Program-made: the position numbers and the translations under genes
Shown: positions 1 to 6,430 of the stretch, piece after piece
Layout: each line of letters opens with the position of its first letter
How positions within the stretch are numbered: the stretch's first letter is position 1
Notes under the pieces: generated by a model
What the model was told of the DNA's origin: nothing
Seen by the model: only the letters and a program-made list of their open reading frames with translations
Databases searched by the model: none
DNA from: Proteobacteria bacterium ST_bin16
GTDB taxonomy: Bacteria; Pseudomonadota; Gammaproteobacteria; Burkholderiales; Nitrosomonadaceae
NCBI GenBank assembly: GCA_002083595.1
Contig: MSXT01000066.1
Span: 1 to 11,442, forward strand
Direction: 5' to 3'
Length of the DNA stretch: 11,442 nt

Positions 1-91
1 ATTACCGTTCTTTTCTTTCTGAATTTTCGACTCATTCACCATAACGCCTTTTTACTGCTGGAACTAACAAAAAACAAGCGACATCGATGCT

Positions 92-712
92 TTATCTTTG
101 TCCCTGCTTACCTAATGAGAATCCCACCAAACCAAGCCCGACCAGCAACATTGCATAGGTCTCCGGTTCAGGCACAGCGCTCACACCGATCACGAAGTCG
201 TCCCAATCACCCAAACGCTTAGTTCCCGCGCTGTCATTGTAGCCAAGTACATAGGCATAGGTCGTAGATCCGATCAGCATGTTTGTGCCAATCAATCCGA
301 TCGATGTGCCTTTGTCCCAGTGACCGCCATTAATGGCAAATCTACCGACATCACCTTCAAATTTGAAGCTCAGCGGCCCGATCGAATTCACAACCGAGCT
401 GACTGAAGTTCCCACCGCATTGGATTCAAGCAGCTTGGCTCCGCTTAGCGTGTTATAAAATTTGTCAACAAAACCAGACTCCTGGCCAAGATAAGTATAG
501 GTAACTGTTTGCGCCCCTGGCCCGGTGTAATCGAGATGCCCAAGGATAACTGCTGAGCCTATGGGTAATGTAGCGAATCCTGCGATGTTAAATACTTCGG
601 TTCGAGTGGCTGTATCGGTTACCACAAACGAGAGTCCAGCGTGTGCGGCCCCTCCGGTCAGCAGCATCATTGCTGCAATCATTGTTTTGTGCAGATAAAA
701 TCGTTTACTCAT
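92..712 (-). CDS. PEP-CTERM sorting domain protein, no other known domain
   Basis: A 206-residue exported protein of unknown function. Residues 1-25 form a Sec signal peptide (basic MSKRFYLHK, then a hydrophobic core, likely cleavage after AHA). The mature part is rich in Gly, Ser and Thr, lacks cysteine, and shows no domain I recognise. The C terminus is a classic PEP-CTERM tag: VPEPE at 180-184, a hydrophobic helix to about 200, then a short basic tail (GKQGQR). In this family an exosortase removes the tag and the protein goes to the cell surface or matrix; that is family knowledge. The start is supported by GGGAG on the minus strand, six bases before ATG. The gene stands alone. Its promoter should lie in 713-979, which contains a perfect palindrome CATGAATTCATG at 798-809, but I see no convincing -35/-10 pair. 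A weak stem followed by six T on the minus strand (about 69-92) may end transcription. The coding call is firm; the function is open. Confidence 0.9.
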   Translation of the reverse strand: MSKRFYLHKTMIAAMMLLTGGAAHAGLSFVVTDTATRTEVFNIAGFATLPIGSAVILGHLDYTGPGAQTVTYTYLGQESGFVDKFYNTLSGAKLLESNAVGTSVSSVVNSIGPLSFKFEGDVGRFAINGGHWDKGTSIGLIGTNMLIGSTTYAYVLGYNDSAGTKRLGDWDDFVIGVSAVPEPETYAMLLVGLGLVGFSLGKQGQR

Positions 713-979
713 TTCTTACTCCCGCAAATATTAATAAAGCAAAAATTAAATGGATCGCTTGAATTTCACCACCAAACTTTGTTCAGTGGATTCAGCACAT
801 GAATTCATGACGATTGCATGTTAATCTGCGGGATAACTTAAATCTATAGTCTGTTAATCCTTATTTTATAATGAGTTAATAGTAGGTTACGACTAAGATT
901 ACCAGGAATTCTGTCCCGGGAATGTCATTGCCTCAACTCATTTAAGCAGAAAAAAGCGGCTTTCTTGGGGAAGAGAAAA

Positions 980-1375
980 TCAAGATGAAACAACATCTTT
1001 TGACGAATTGACTGAAGATTTCCGGGACAACCTCCCCCAATAGCAGCCGGCACAGATTCCGATCAGCCAGCCGGTCACAATCAGTATTGGCATTAAGTGC
1101 GAGCCGTTTGTATCACGAAACTGCATGATCAATAACCCTAGCGGTGCAGCGCCAATGCCGATAAAAGCACACACCCCTATCGCACCCTTGCTCCAGTGCA
1201 ATATGCCATAGGACAAAAGCATAAATGGCAAAATCATGACTAGCTGGACAAGCCAGGGAAAACCGCTCGTCAATATGCTAAAGCCAAGAAACGACAATAA
1301 AAATCCGCCTATTAAAGCGGTCACAATAATGAGTATAGTTTTCCAATGACTGCGGTGATTTGACATTTCTTTCAT
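980..1375 (-). CDS. Small four-helix inner membrane protein, unknown function
   Basis: A 131-residue hydrophobic protein I do not recognise. Four probable membrane helices are visible at about 12-35, 39-59, 63-85 and 93-115, with a short basic N terminus (NHRSHWK) and a Ser/Lys-rich C-terminal tail. Cysteines lie inside helices 3 and 4 (C69, C108, C111). The start ATG is two bases after the stop of the nhaC-type gene, and its AAGGA ribosome site overlaps the last codons of that gene, so translation is probably coupled. The alternative start is Met4. Position as last gene of the msrB-nhaC run suggests a role linked to the antiporter or to envelope stress, but this is only inference from context. 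Confidence 0.75.
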   Translation of the reverse strand: MKEMSNHRSHWKTILIIVTALIGGFLLSFLGFSILTSGFPWLVQLVMILPFMLLSYGILHWSKGAIGVCAFIGIGAAPLGLLIMQFRDTNGSHLMPILIVTGWLIGICAGCYWGRLSRKSSVNSSKDVVSS

Positions 1376-1377
1376 CT

Positions 1378-2814
1378 TTATTCCTTATGCGGTCGCGATT
1401 TATTTTTCTCGTGCAACAAGCCGATTCCAGCGATGGCCATTGCAATGGAAACAAAAGGATTCAATAAATTCAGCAAAGCATAGGGCGCATAGTCCAGTGT
1501 TGGAATGCCCAGTGTCGCCACATAAAAAGTACCCGCCGTTGTCCATGGAATGAGTCCGGTAGTCAAGGTAGCGCCTTCTTCAACTGAACGGGACAGCACT
1601 GCCCTATCCACCCTCCTTTCAAGGTATGCGCTTTTGAACAGCTGGCAATTGAGAATAATCGAGATATAAGCTTCACCCATCGCAATGTTACCGATCAACC
1701 CGGACAGGATGGTGGTCGCGATCAATGTGCTGACGCGCTGAATGCGCGCGATGATATGCGTGAGCAGCACTTGCAGAAACCCGGCATGATGCATGATTCC
1801 GCCAAGCGCCAACGCCATGATGGATAGCAATAGCGTCCACGCCATACTGAACAATCCACCGCGCCCGAGTAAATCGTCGATATTTTCAATTCCGGTAGTG
1901 CCCGGAGAATTGACCCACAATGCATTGAGCACATCAACACCATCCTTGCCTTGATAAGCGATGGCAATCAGCATGGCCAGCACAATGCTGCACGACATAC
2001 TCACTTCGGCGGCATAGCGCTTGATACTCAAACCGAACATCAGCAGCAACGGCAGCAGTGTCACCCAGCCGTTTAATTGATAAGCGCTTGCCAAAGCGGT
2101 ACGGATTTCATCGATATGCGCTCGCGGCAAGGCATTATCACTGTAGTGCTCTCCGATCATAATGAAGATCACCAGGACAATCAGTAACGTCGGTGTCGTT
2201 GTGTAGAGCATGGAACCGATATGCCGGTACAAACTCGTTCCGGCGCTCATGGCCGCCAGATTAGTGGTATCCGAGATAGGCGATAATTTATCGCCGAATG
2301 TGGCGCCGGAAATGATCATACCGGCCACGAGCGGCAGCGGAATGCTCATCGCTTCACCGATACCGATCAACACCACGCCAATGGTTCCAACCGTACCCCA
2401 GGAAGTGCCGGTAGCAACCGACATGAAACTGCATAAGACCAACCCTGCCGCCAAGAATGTGCCCGGACTCAACAAATCCAATCCGTAATACAGCAGGCTT
2501 GCGATGGTGCCGCTCTGCATGAAGCTGGCAATGACCATGCCGATCAGCAGAAAAATATAGATTGCTGGCAGCGCTTTGATGATGCCATCATCCATCATGC
2601 GCCGGATATCGAGAAAGGAATAACCCAGCCAGCGCGCTTGCAGAAACACCCAGATCAACGCCAAAAAAATAACGGCATGAATGCTGATTGCAAATACGAA
2701 CATGCCGAGCGAAATCAACAGAAACACACCGGCAAAGCAAACCAGCGCGTGCAATAAGGTCGGCAGCCGTTGCGCCGTCAGTAATTCCTCAATGGGTAAC
2801 TGGGTTTCTGTCAT
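1378..2814 (-). CDS. nhaC: NhaC-family Na+/H+ antiporter
   Basis: An integral membrane cation/proton antiporter of the NhaC group (ion transporter superfamily), expected to exchange Na+ for protons across the inner membrane. From the chosen start (MTETQ) it has 478 residues and a dozen or so hydrophobic segments. The family signature GATFGDKLSPISDTTNLA lies at 170-187; its acidic and polar residues in a membrane setting are the likely ion path. Further family-like stretches are SVATGTSWGTVGT near 132-144 and GNIAMGEAY near 375-383. The frame stays open to an ATG at 2851-2853, inside msrB. I prefer 2812-2814: it lies just after the msrB stop and starts directly at a typical cytoplasmic N terminus, with AAGGA at 2828-2832 (13 bases upstream, rather far) or AGG nearer. 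Seven bases separate it from msrB, so the two are cotranscribed. Substrate could also be another cation or an organic ion, as family members vary. Confidence 0.88.
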   Translation of the reverse strand: MTETQLPIEELLTAQRLPTLLHALVCFAGVFLLISLGMFVFAISIHAVIFLALIWVFLQARWLGYSFLDIRRMMDDGIIKALPAIYIFLLIGMVIASFMQSGTIASLLYYGLDLLSPGTFLAAGLVLCSFMSVATGTSWGTVGTIGVVLIGIGEAMSIPLPLVAGMIISGATFGDKLSPISDTTNLAAMSAGTSLYRHIGSMLYTTTPTLLIVLVIFIMIGEHYSDNALPRAHIDEIRTALASAYQLNGWVTLLPLLLMFGLSIKRYAAEVSMSCSIVLAMLIAIAYQGKDGVDVLNALWVNSPGTTGIENIDDLLGRGGLFSMAWTLLLSIMALALGGIMHHAGFLQVLLTHIIARIQRVSTLIATTILSGLIGNIAMGEAYISIILNCQLFKSAYLERRVDRAVLSRSVEEGATLTTGLIPWTTAGTFYVATLGIPTLDYAPYALLNLLNPFVSIAMAIAGIGLLHEKNKSRPHKE

Positions 2815-2821
2815 TGCCAGC

Positions 2822-3289
2822 CTATTTTCCTTCTTCATGCGCGAATAATGCAATCAACTCACCATAGCCTTCCGCTTGCAAATCTTCTTTTCTTACAAAC
2901 CTTAACGCGGCAGAGTTGATGCAATAACGCAGGCCGGTTGGCAGCGGGCCGTCGTTGAACACGTGCCCCAGATGACTATCCGCATAACGGCTGCGGGCTT
3001 CCGTGCACGGCATCCACAACGCATAATCGCTCTTAAGCCGGATATACTGCTCGTTTATCGGCCGGTAAAAACTGGGCCAGCCGGTACCCGAATCAAATTT
3101 ATGGATTGACGCAAACAGCGGTTCACCCGATACAATGTCAACATAAATCCCGGCGGCTTTGTGATCCCAGTATTCATTCTGGAATGGCGGTTCGGTGCCG
3201 GCATTTTGCGTCACTTGATACTGCAACGGTGACAAATCGGCTTTCAACAATTCAGGATCTTTAGCAAAATTTTCATAGTGATTCGCCAT
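2822..3289 (-). CDS. msrB: Peptide-methionine (R)-S-oxide reductase MsrB, zinc-free type
   Basis: Reduces methionine-R-sulfoxide in oxidised proteins, usually with thioredoxin as reductant. A GTG lies just before the ATG; with that GTG counted as residue 1, family motifs are QNAGTEPPF at 29-37, GEPLFASIHKFDSGTGWPSF at 56-75, SRYADSHLGHVF at 101-112, and RYCINSAALRF at 122-132 with catalytic Cys124. The true start is more likely the ATG at 3287-3289, with AAGGA nine bases upstream (155 residues). Two features stand out. The two CxxC pairs that bind zinc in many MsrB proteins (E. coli type) are replaced by VDIVSGEP and EARSRYAD. The recycling cysteine of the common GCGWPSF motif is Thr70. The only other cysteine is Cys96, a possible alternative resolving residue. 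No signal peptide is seen, so it should be cytoplasmic. It is the first gene of a run with nhaC and a small membrane protein. Confidence 0.95.
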   Translation of the reverse strand: MANHYENFAKDPELLKADLSPLQYQVTQNAGTEPPFQNEYWDHKAAGIYVDIVSGEPLFASIHKFDSGTGWPSFYRPINEQYIRLKSDYALWMPCTEARSRYADSHLGHVFNDGPLPTGLRYCINSAALRFVRKEDLQAEGYGELIALFAHEEGK

Positions 3290-3312
3290 CACGGATCTTC
3301 CTTTTCAATAAC

Positions 3313-3318
3313 TATAAT
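3313..3318 (+). promoter_or_regulatory. Candidate -10 box (TATAAT) for the RNA methyltransferase gene
   Basis: A perfect TATAAT lies 12 bases before the ATG at 3331, in the 41-base gap between divergent msrB and the methyltransferase. If used, transcription would start only about five or six bases before the start codon, giving an almost leaderless mRNA. This would fit the absence of a Shine-Dalgarno sequence before that ATG. No good -35 box is visible, and an AT-rich gap can hold TATAAT by chance. Confidence 0.3.
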
Positions 3319-3330
3319 TGACTATTCATC

Positions 3331-4482
3331 ATGAAATTCACAGGGACGGTAACGCATTTATCGCAAAAAGGCTTGGGTGTTGTCAAAAACGCCCAGAACA
3401 ACATCTCTTATTTCGTTTATGGCACTTGGCCAGGAGATAGCGGTAAGTTTGAAACTATCGACAAACCGCTGAATAATAAAAAATTTGCCTATGCCAAATT
3501 GATACAGCTCACGCAACCTTCCGCACAAAGACAAATACCCGCATGCCCTTTTGTCAATTTGGAAGCAAATGCCTGTACCGGTTGCTCCTGGATGATCGCT
3601 AATTATACAAGCCAGCTCGAGCAAAAACGAAATCGCTTCCTTTATGCCATGCAGCGAGCCGGTTTTGATCCGTCTCAATTGAATGTCAATGCTATTCAGC
3701 CAGCACCGCAAATATATGGCTACCGCAACCGTTGCCAAATTAAAACAGACGGAATAAAGCTCGGTTTCGTATCCGAGAACTCGCAACAAATTGCACCGGT
3801 GAATGATTGTCTGGTACTCAATGAACAGTGCCGGAGCTTGCTGCAAACGGCGATTCAGCAGTTACCCAATAAAACCTGGCAGGAAAACTCCGGAGATAAT
3901 TGGCTGTTTATTGAACTGGATGACGACATGCAACCGGAGGAAATCCGTACAAACAAGAAACGCCCGTTCAAACAGGGCAACACGCAGCAAAATCAATGGA
4001 TGCAACAGTGGTTACGGAATACACTCGCTCGCAACCCCCAGGTAGGAAAAGTGGTGGAATTATTTTGCGGTTCAGGGAATTTCACGCAAATCATTGCGAA
4101 ATCGAACTGTACTGCACTTATCGCTTACGAATCCGATCCGGATGCCATTCAATTATTGAAAAGCAAAGCTCTGCCCAAAGTAACTCCACACGTCGCGGAT
4201 CTTTTCAGTCCATCGATTTGGAGAAACATGCAAAAAACGGTATGTGATGCAACAACGTTGGTTTTAGACCCGCCACGCGCCGGACTGAAAAAGCATCAGG
4301 GCTTTTTTTCCTGCTTCGCTGCGTTAAAAACGATTATCTATATCTCCTGTAACCCGGAAACATTCGCGCGTGATGCTTGGTTCTTTCAACAAAACAACTG
4401 GCAAATATACGAGATTCAATTGATTGATTTGTTTCCGCATACCCCGCATATTGAAATATTGGCGGAATTTCGAAAGATTTGA
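3331..4482 (+). CDS. TRAM-domain class I SAM RNA (uracil-5) methyltransferase, RlmD/TrmA family
   Basis: Methylates C5 of a uridine in rRNA or tRNA using S-adenosylmethionine. Order of parts in 383 residues: N-terminal TRAM-like RNA-binding domain (about 1-60); an Fe-S cluster set C72, C82, C85 (CPF...CTGCSW) and probably C160; the conserved YGYRNRC at 129-135; a SAM-binding motif VVELFCGSGNFT at 241-252; LDPPRAGL at 312-319; the catalytic loop YISCNPETFARD with nucleophile Cys340; and FPHTPHIE ending in the likely general base E374. The four cysteines point to the RlmD (RumA) side rather than to TrmA, which lacks the cluster. However, the protein is shorter than RlmD: the segment between the cluster and the SAM domain (about 165-215) is compact, and the usual FxQVN-like motif reads FKQGN. 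So the target base (23S U1939, another rRNA site or tRNA U54) cannot be fixed here. It has no clear Shine-Dalgarno. Confidence 0.9.
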   Translation: MKFTGTVTHLSQKGLGVVKNAQNNISYFVYGTWPGDSGKFETIDKPLNNKKFAYAKLIQLTQPSAQRQIPACPFVNLEANACTGCSWMIANYTSQLEQKRNRFLYAMQRAGFDPSQLNVNAIQPAPQIYGYRNRCQIKTDGIKLGFVSENSQQIAPVNDCLVLNEQCRSLLQTAIQQLPNKTWQENSGDNWLFIELDDDMQPEEIRTNKKRPFKQGNTQQNQWMQQWLRNTLARNPQVGKVVELFCGSGNFTQIIAKSNCTALIAYESDPDAIQLLKSKALPKVTPHVADLFSPSIWRNMQKTVCDATTLVLDPPRAGLKKHQGFFSCFAALKTIIYISCNPETFARDAWFFQQNNWQIYEIQLIDLFPHTPHIEILAEFRKI

Positions 4483-4523
4483 GTACCCGGCCGGGTTTAT
4501 GAATTGAAAGTAAACCGAAGAGC

Positions 4524-4568
4524 AATAAAAAAGGAGTCAATACTGACGGATTGTTAGCATTGACTCCT
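4524..4568 (-). terminator. Rho-independent terminator facing the minus strand
   Basis: A perfect 10-base inverted repeat, AGGAGTCAAT (4532-4541) and ATTGACTCCT (4559-4568), continues inward through a wobble or mismatch into CTGAC/GTTAG (4543-4547/4553-4557) around a 5-base loop. Read on the minus strand the stem is followed at once by TTTTTTATT (4532 down to 4524), the standard form of an intrinsic terminator. On the plus strand there is no T run after the stem, so it should not end the methyltransferase mRNA efficiently. No minus-strand gene lies upstream of it within the 635 bases before the opposite-strand gene at 5204. Confidence 0.8.
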
Positions 4569-5050
4569 AGTAAAGCTAATAAGGATTTAAGTTGTAACTT
4601 TTACTGAAGAAAAACACGCTTTATTTTTTGACACAATATACAACATTGCAACAGCATCATAACTCAGCAAAAGAACTGCTTCGTTTTCATCACTTCAAGC
4701 CCGTCCCGCTTACAACAGTGCGAGTGTTAATTCCGGGAGAAAGTATCAAATAAAATCACGCTACCCAATGGAATCATACCGGGCACTGCAAAGCAGATTT
4801 TTATTGCTGCTACAAAACAAATTGGCTCATTTTCATAAAGCCTCTTATAAAGGAGTTAGCAAAATCTGCCAGACATATTCCAATCCTTCCAGAAGAATCT
4901 AAAAACTGACAAACTTCACACAAATTTTACAACATTCTCACAAAATATTCACAATCTTTTACCGCTTACCGAAACATTGGTGGAATTTAGAAAAATTTCG
5001 CGGTGAAAAATAGGCCATACGCCGAATATCTGACTATTATTAAGAAAAGT

Positions 5051-5111
5051 AGTGTTAGAATCCTAACGCTTAGTTTACTCATTCAACTCACAAATTGATT
5101 AAAAACTAAGC
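5051..5111 (+). promoter_or_regulatory. Overlapping stem-loops upstream of the carbonic-anhydrase-like gene
   Basis: Stem 1 is AGTGTTAG (5051-5058), loop AATC, CTAACGCT (5063-5070), with one G-T pair. Stem 2 is GCTTAGTTT (5068-5076) with AAACTAAGC (5103-5111), a perfect 9-base repeat around 26 bases. The stems share GCT (5068-5070), so they exclude each other at that point. They sit 93-153 bases before the start codon. They may be a leader switch, a protein binding site, or chance pairing in AT-rich DNA. Confidence 0.3.
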
Positions 5112-5203
5112 ACTGTTTGCCTTTTACTTGAATCACTTTGAATATAGCAAGTTTGGAATTGAAACAATGATCAACTGACCAATTACGACAAAGGATATTT
5201 AAA

Positions 5204-6181
5204 ATGTTTGAAAGTTTAAGAAATTTATTAAAACATTTTACAGGCAGTAAAACAGAAACCCTCGACACTCATCATCAAGAAACAAATACGGCTACTATGC
5301 AACCTGTCACCGAAAGCTTTAGCAATCAATACATCACCCTGAGTAAATTCAATCTAGGTTTAGGCTCCATCGGACCGGACAATCGCAACGATGTTGACCC
5401 TAAAACAGTCAACGAAATGTATCACGCGATCGCGGCCGGACAATTCAATATACCGGTCAGCGGCGCAGTACCGGAAATTTGTGTTGATGGCCGTACCAAT
5501 AAAGATGGCACACGCTTTAGCGCGCCCAGTGCAGCCGGTGGCACATTAAGCATCGTCTACGGCGCCGATCTTGGCGGTGAATCGCCTCGCGCTGACATCA
5601 CTGAAATACAGTTCACTACACAAACCATCAACGCGCTCAAAGGAAAAGGACATTCAACCGGCGTGCATGGTGATGATCACAGCAGTTGCGGTTGTGGCGC
5701 CTGTGCTAAAGCACCGTCGATCTATCAGCACATTTCCGAGCGTATTAACGATATTGCATCCCTGGTTGGTCAGTTGGGCATCAACTTAACCGAAGGGGAA
5801 AAAAACGCCATCGTTCAACAAGCGCAAAGCCGCTTAAATCAAGCGGGATTCTTTGCCGAAAACAGAGCTGATGTAGTGCAAGCCGCGCAGAATACTGGCG
5901 CGCTTTATGAAGAGCTGGTCGGCAAACACAATGAATTGGGCATTGCCTTGAATACCAAACCGGGCACCACCGTTGACCGTTCTGCAATCCGAGCCAAATA
6001 TGGCCTGCAATACGATATGTTTGTTGTGGATGCCTGGGCATTCGGCAACGCGGCAAAAGATATCAACGCAACGAGTAATGAAGAAGTCACGCAACGCATC
6101 GCTAAAGCGATAACGCTGCAAAATGTCGCTACTGCATCGATACTGGGACACGGCTCTTTACGCATTATTCCTATCGCTTAA
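5204..6181 (+). CDS. Carbonic-anhydrase-like metalloprotein (beta-fold/CDCA-like), putative
   Basis: A 325-residue soluble protein without signal peptide or membrane helix. Residues 1-15 (MFESLRNLLKHFTGS) can form an amphipathic helix, followed by a polar linker to about 40. The core carries CVDGR at 93-97 (C93, D95, R97), the CxDxR form of the active site of beta-class and CDCA (zeta) carbonic anhydrases. About 60 residues on follows a His/Cys-rich loop, GVHGDDHSSCGCGACAK, with H155, H159, C162, C164 and C167, fitting the second metal-binding His and Cys of those folds. A helical region rich in Gln and Ala (about 172-240) and a C-terminal part ending GHGSLRIIPIA follow. By analogy it could bind Zn or Cd and hydrate CO2 reversibly, useful to an autotroph; this is inference from motif spacing. 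It might instead be a non-catalytic metal protein. AAAGGA about nine bases before ATG supports the start. It stands alone behind a long structured upstream region. Confidence 0.85.
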   Translation: MFESLRNLLKHFTGSKTETLDTHHQETNTATMQPVTESFSNQYITLSKFNLGLGSIGPDNRNDVDPKTVNEMYHAIAAGQFNIPVSGAVPEICVDGRTNKDGTRFSAPSAAGGTLSIVYGADLGGESPRADITEIQFTTQTINALKGKGHSTGVHGDDHSSCGCGACAKAPSIYQHISERINDIASLVGQLGINLTEGEKNAIVQQAQSRLNQAGFFAENRADVVQAAQNTGALYEELVGKHNELGIALNTKPGTTVDRSAIRAKYGLQYDMFVVDAWAFGNAAKDINATSNEEVTQRIAKAITLQNVATASILGHGSLRIIPIA

Positions 6182-6192
6182 TCATAAGCTGC

Positions 6193-6232
6193 GGGCGCAA
6201 TCTATTTTCCGGCTTTTTCTCCGATTGCGCCT
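6193..6232 (+). terminator. Stem-loop after the carbonic-anhydrase-like gene, possible terminator
   Basis: GGGCGCAATC (6193-6202) pairs with GATTGCGCCT (6223-6232), ten pairs with one G-T, around a 20-base loop, starting 12 bases after the stop at 6179-6181. There is no T run after it, so it is not a standard intrinsic terminator. It may stabilise the 3' end or assist Rho-dependent ending. Confidence 0.35.
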
Positions 6233-6251
6233 GATTCTAAATGGCTGCAGG

Positions 6252-6273
6252 TTGATCATGAATTGATCATGAC
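6252..6273. repeat. Tandem 11-base repeat containing TGATCA
   Basis: TTGATCATGAA (6252-6262) is followed directly by TTGATCATGAC (6263-6273). Each copy holds the palindrome TGATCA, so two equal sites face the same side of the helix one turn apart. It could be a binding site or a small slippage duplication. Confidence 0.5.
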
Positions 6274-6430
6274 ATTCTTACAGTTTCATTTTTCACTGAA
6301 CTGGGTTACTTGCAGGATTCACACCGATCGTTACCCAGTGATTGTGCTGCGCCACGTTCATGATCTTAGAACCGAAGCGATTATCAAAAAATATTTGGAA
6401 CGATTTGCCGACAAAGGCGGCGCAAATTAG
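6269..6430 (+). CDS. Possible 53-codon small ORF or gene remnant
   Basis: An ATG at 6269 opens a 53-codon frame ending in TAG at 6428-6430, eight bases before the convergent nudB stop. The second half (near RTEAIIKKYLERFADKGGAN) has the look of a real helical protein tail, and the frame is open from 6188. Against it: no Shine-Dalgarno, and the same bases form inverted repeats at 6300-6339 and 6403-6427. I do not recognise a family. Confidence 0.2.
   Translation: MTFLQFHFSLNWVTCRIHTDRYPVIVLRHVHDLRTEAIIKKYLERFADKGGAN
6300..6339. repeat. Inverted repeat in the spacer between convergent genes
   Basis: ACTGGGT (6300-6306) pairs with ACCCAGT (6333-6339); after one mismatch two more pairs extend the stem. 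The loop is about 20 bases. A second repeat, ATTTGC (6403-6408) with GCAAAT (6422-6427), lies just beyond the nudB stop and could be a weak nudB terminator, since a T-rich run follows on the minus strand some 12 bases on. Confidence 0.35.

Larger units (their letters stand above)
4483..5203. other. 721-base gene-free region with terminator and inverted repeats
   Basis: No convincing protein gene occurs between the methyltransferase and the carbonic-anhydrase-like gene. The stretch is AT-rich and clearly structured. Elements in order: palindrome ACCCGGCCGGGT at 4485-4496 just after the methyltransferase stop; a strong minus-facing terminator at 4524-4568; a 9-base inverted repeat GCAGATTTT (4793-4801) / AAAATCTGC (4861-4869); TTCACA-like repeats at 4915-4953; and two overlapping stem-loops at 5051-5111. 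A 44-codon open frame at 4768-4902 has no ribosome site. The 5' leader and promoter of the gene at 5204 must lie in its right part; TTGCCT (5117-5122) and GAATAT (5140-5145), 17 bases apart, are a weak possibility. Confidence 0.7.

Noticed and set aside
798..809. Palindrome CATGAATTCATG upstream of the first PEP-CTERM gene as an operator
   Set aside because: Twelve symmetric bases alone in AT-rich DNA are weak evidence, and no promoter elements line up with it.
2815..2853. Upstream in-frame starts of the NhaC-type gene inside msrB
   Set aside because: No ribosome site before either ATG; the start after the msrB stop is more natural. Not fully excluded.
4485..4496. Palindrome ACCCGGCCGGGT as the methyltransferase terminator
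   Set aside because: The stem would be only four pairs with a four-base loop and only a short T run follows.
4628..4650. TTGACA at 4628-4633 as a plus-strand promoter
   Set aside because: No acceptable -10 box 16-19 bases downstream.
4768..4902. 44-codon plus-strand frame in the large intergenic region
   Set aside because: No Shine-Dalgarno, unlikely composition for a conserved small protein, and it overlaps an inverted repeat.
5083..5268. 61-codon minus-strand frame overlapping the start of the CA-like gene
   Set aside because: No ribosome site, no recognisable family, and it overlaps the opposite-strand gene; probably chance, although a minus transcript here is not excluded.
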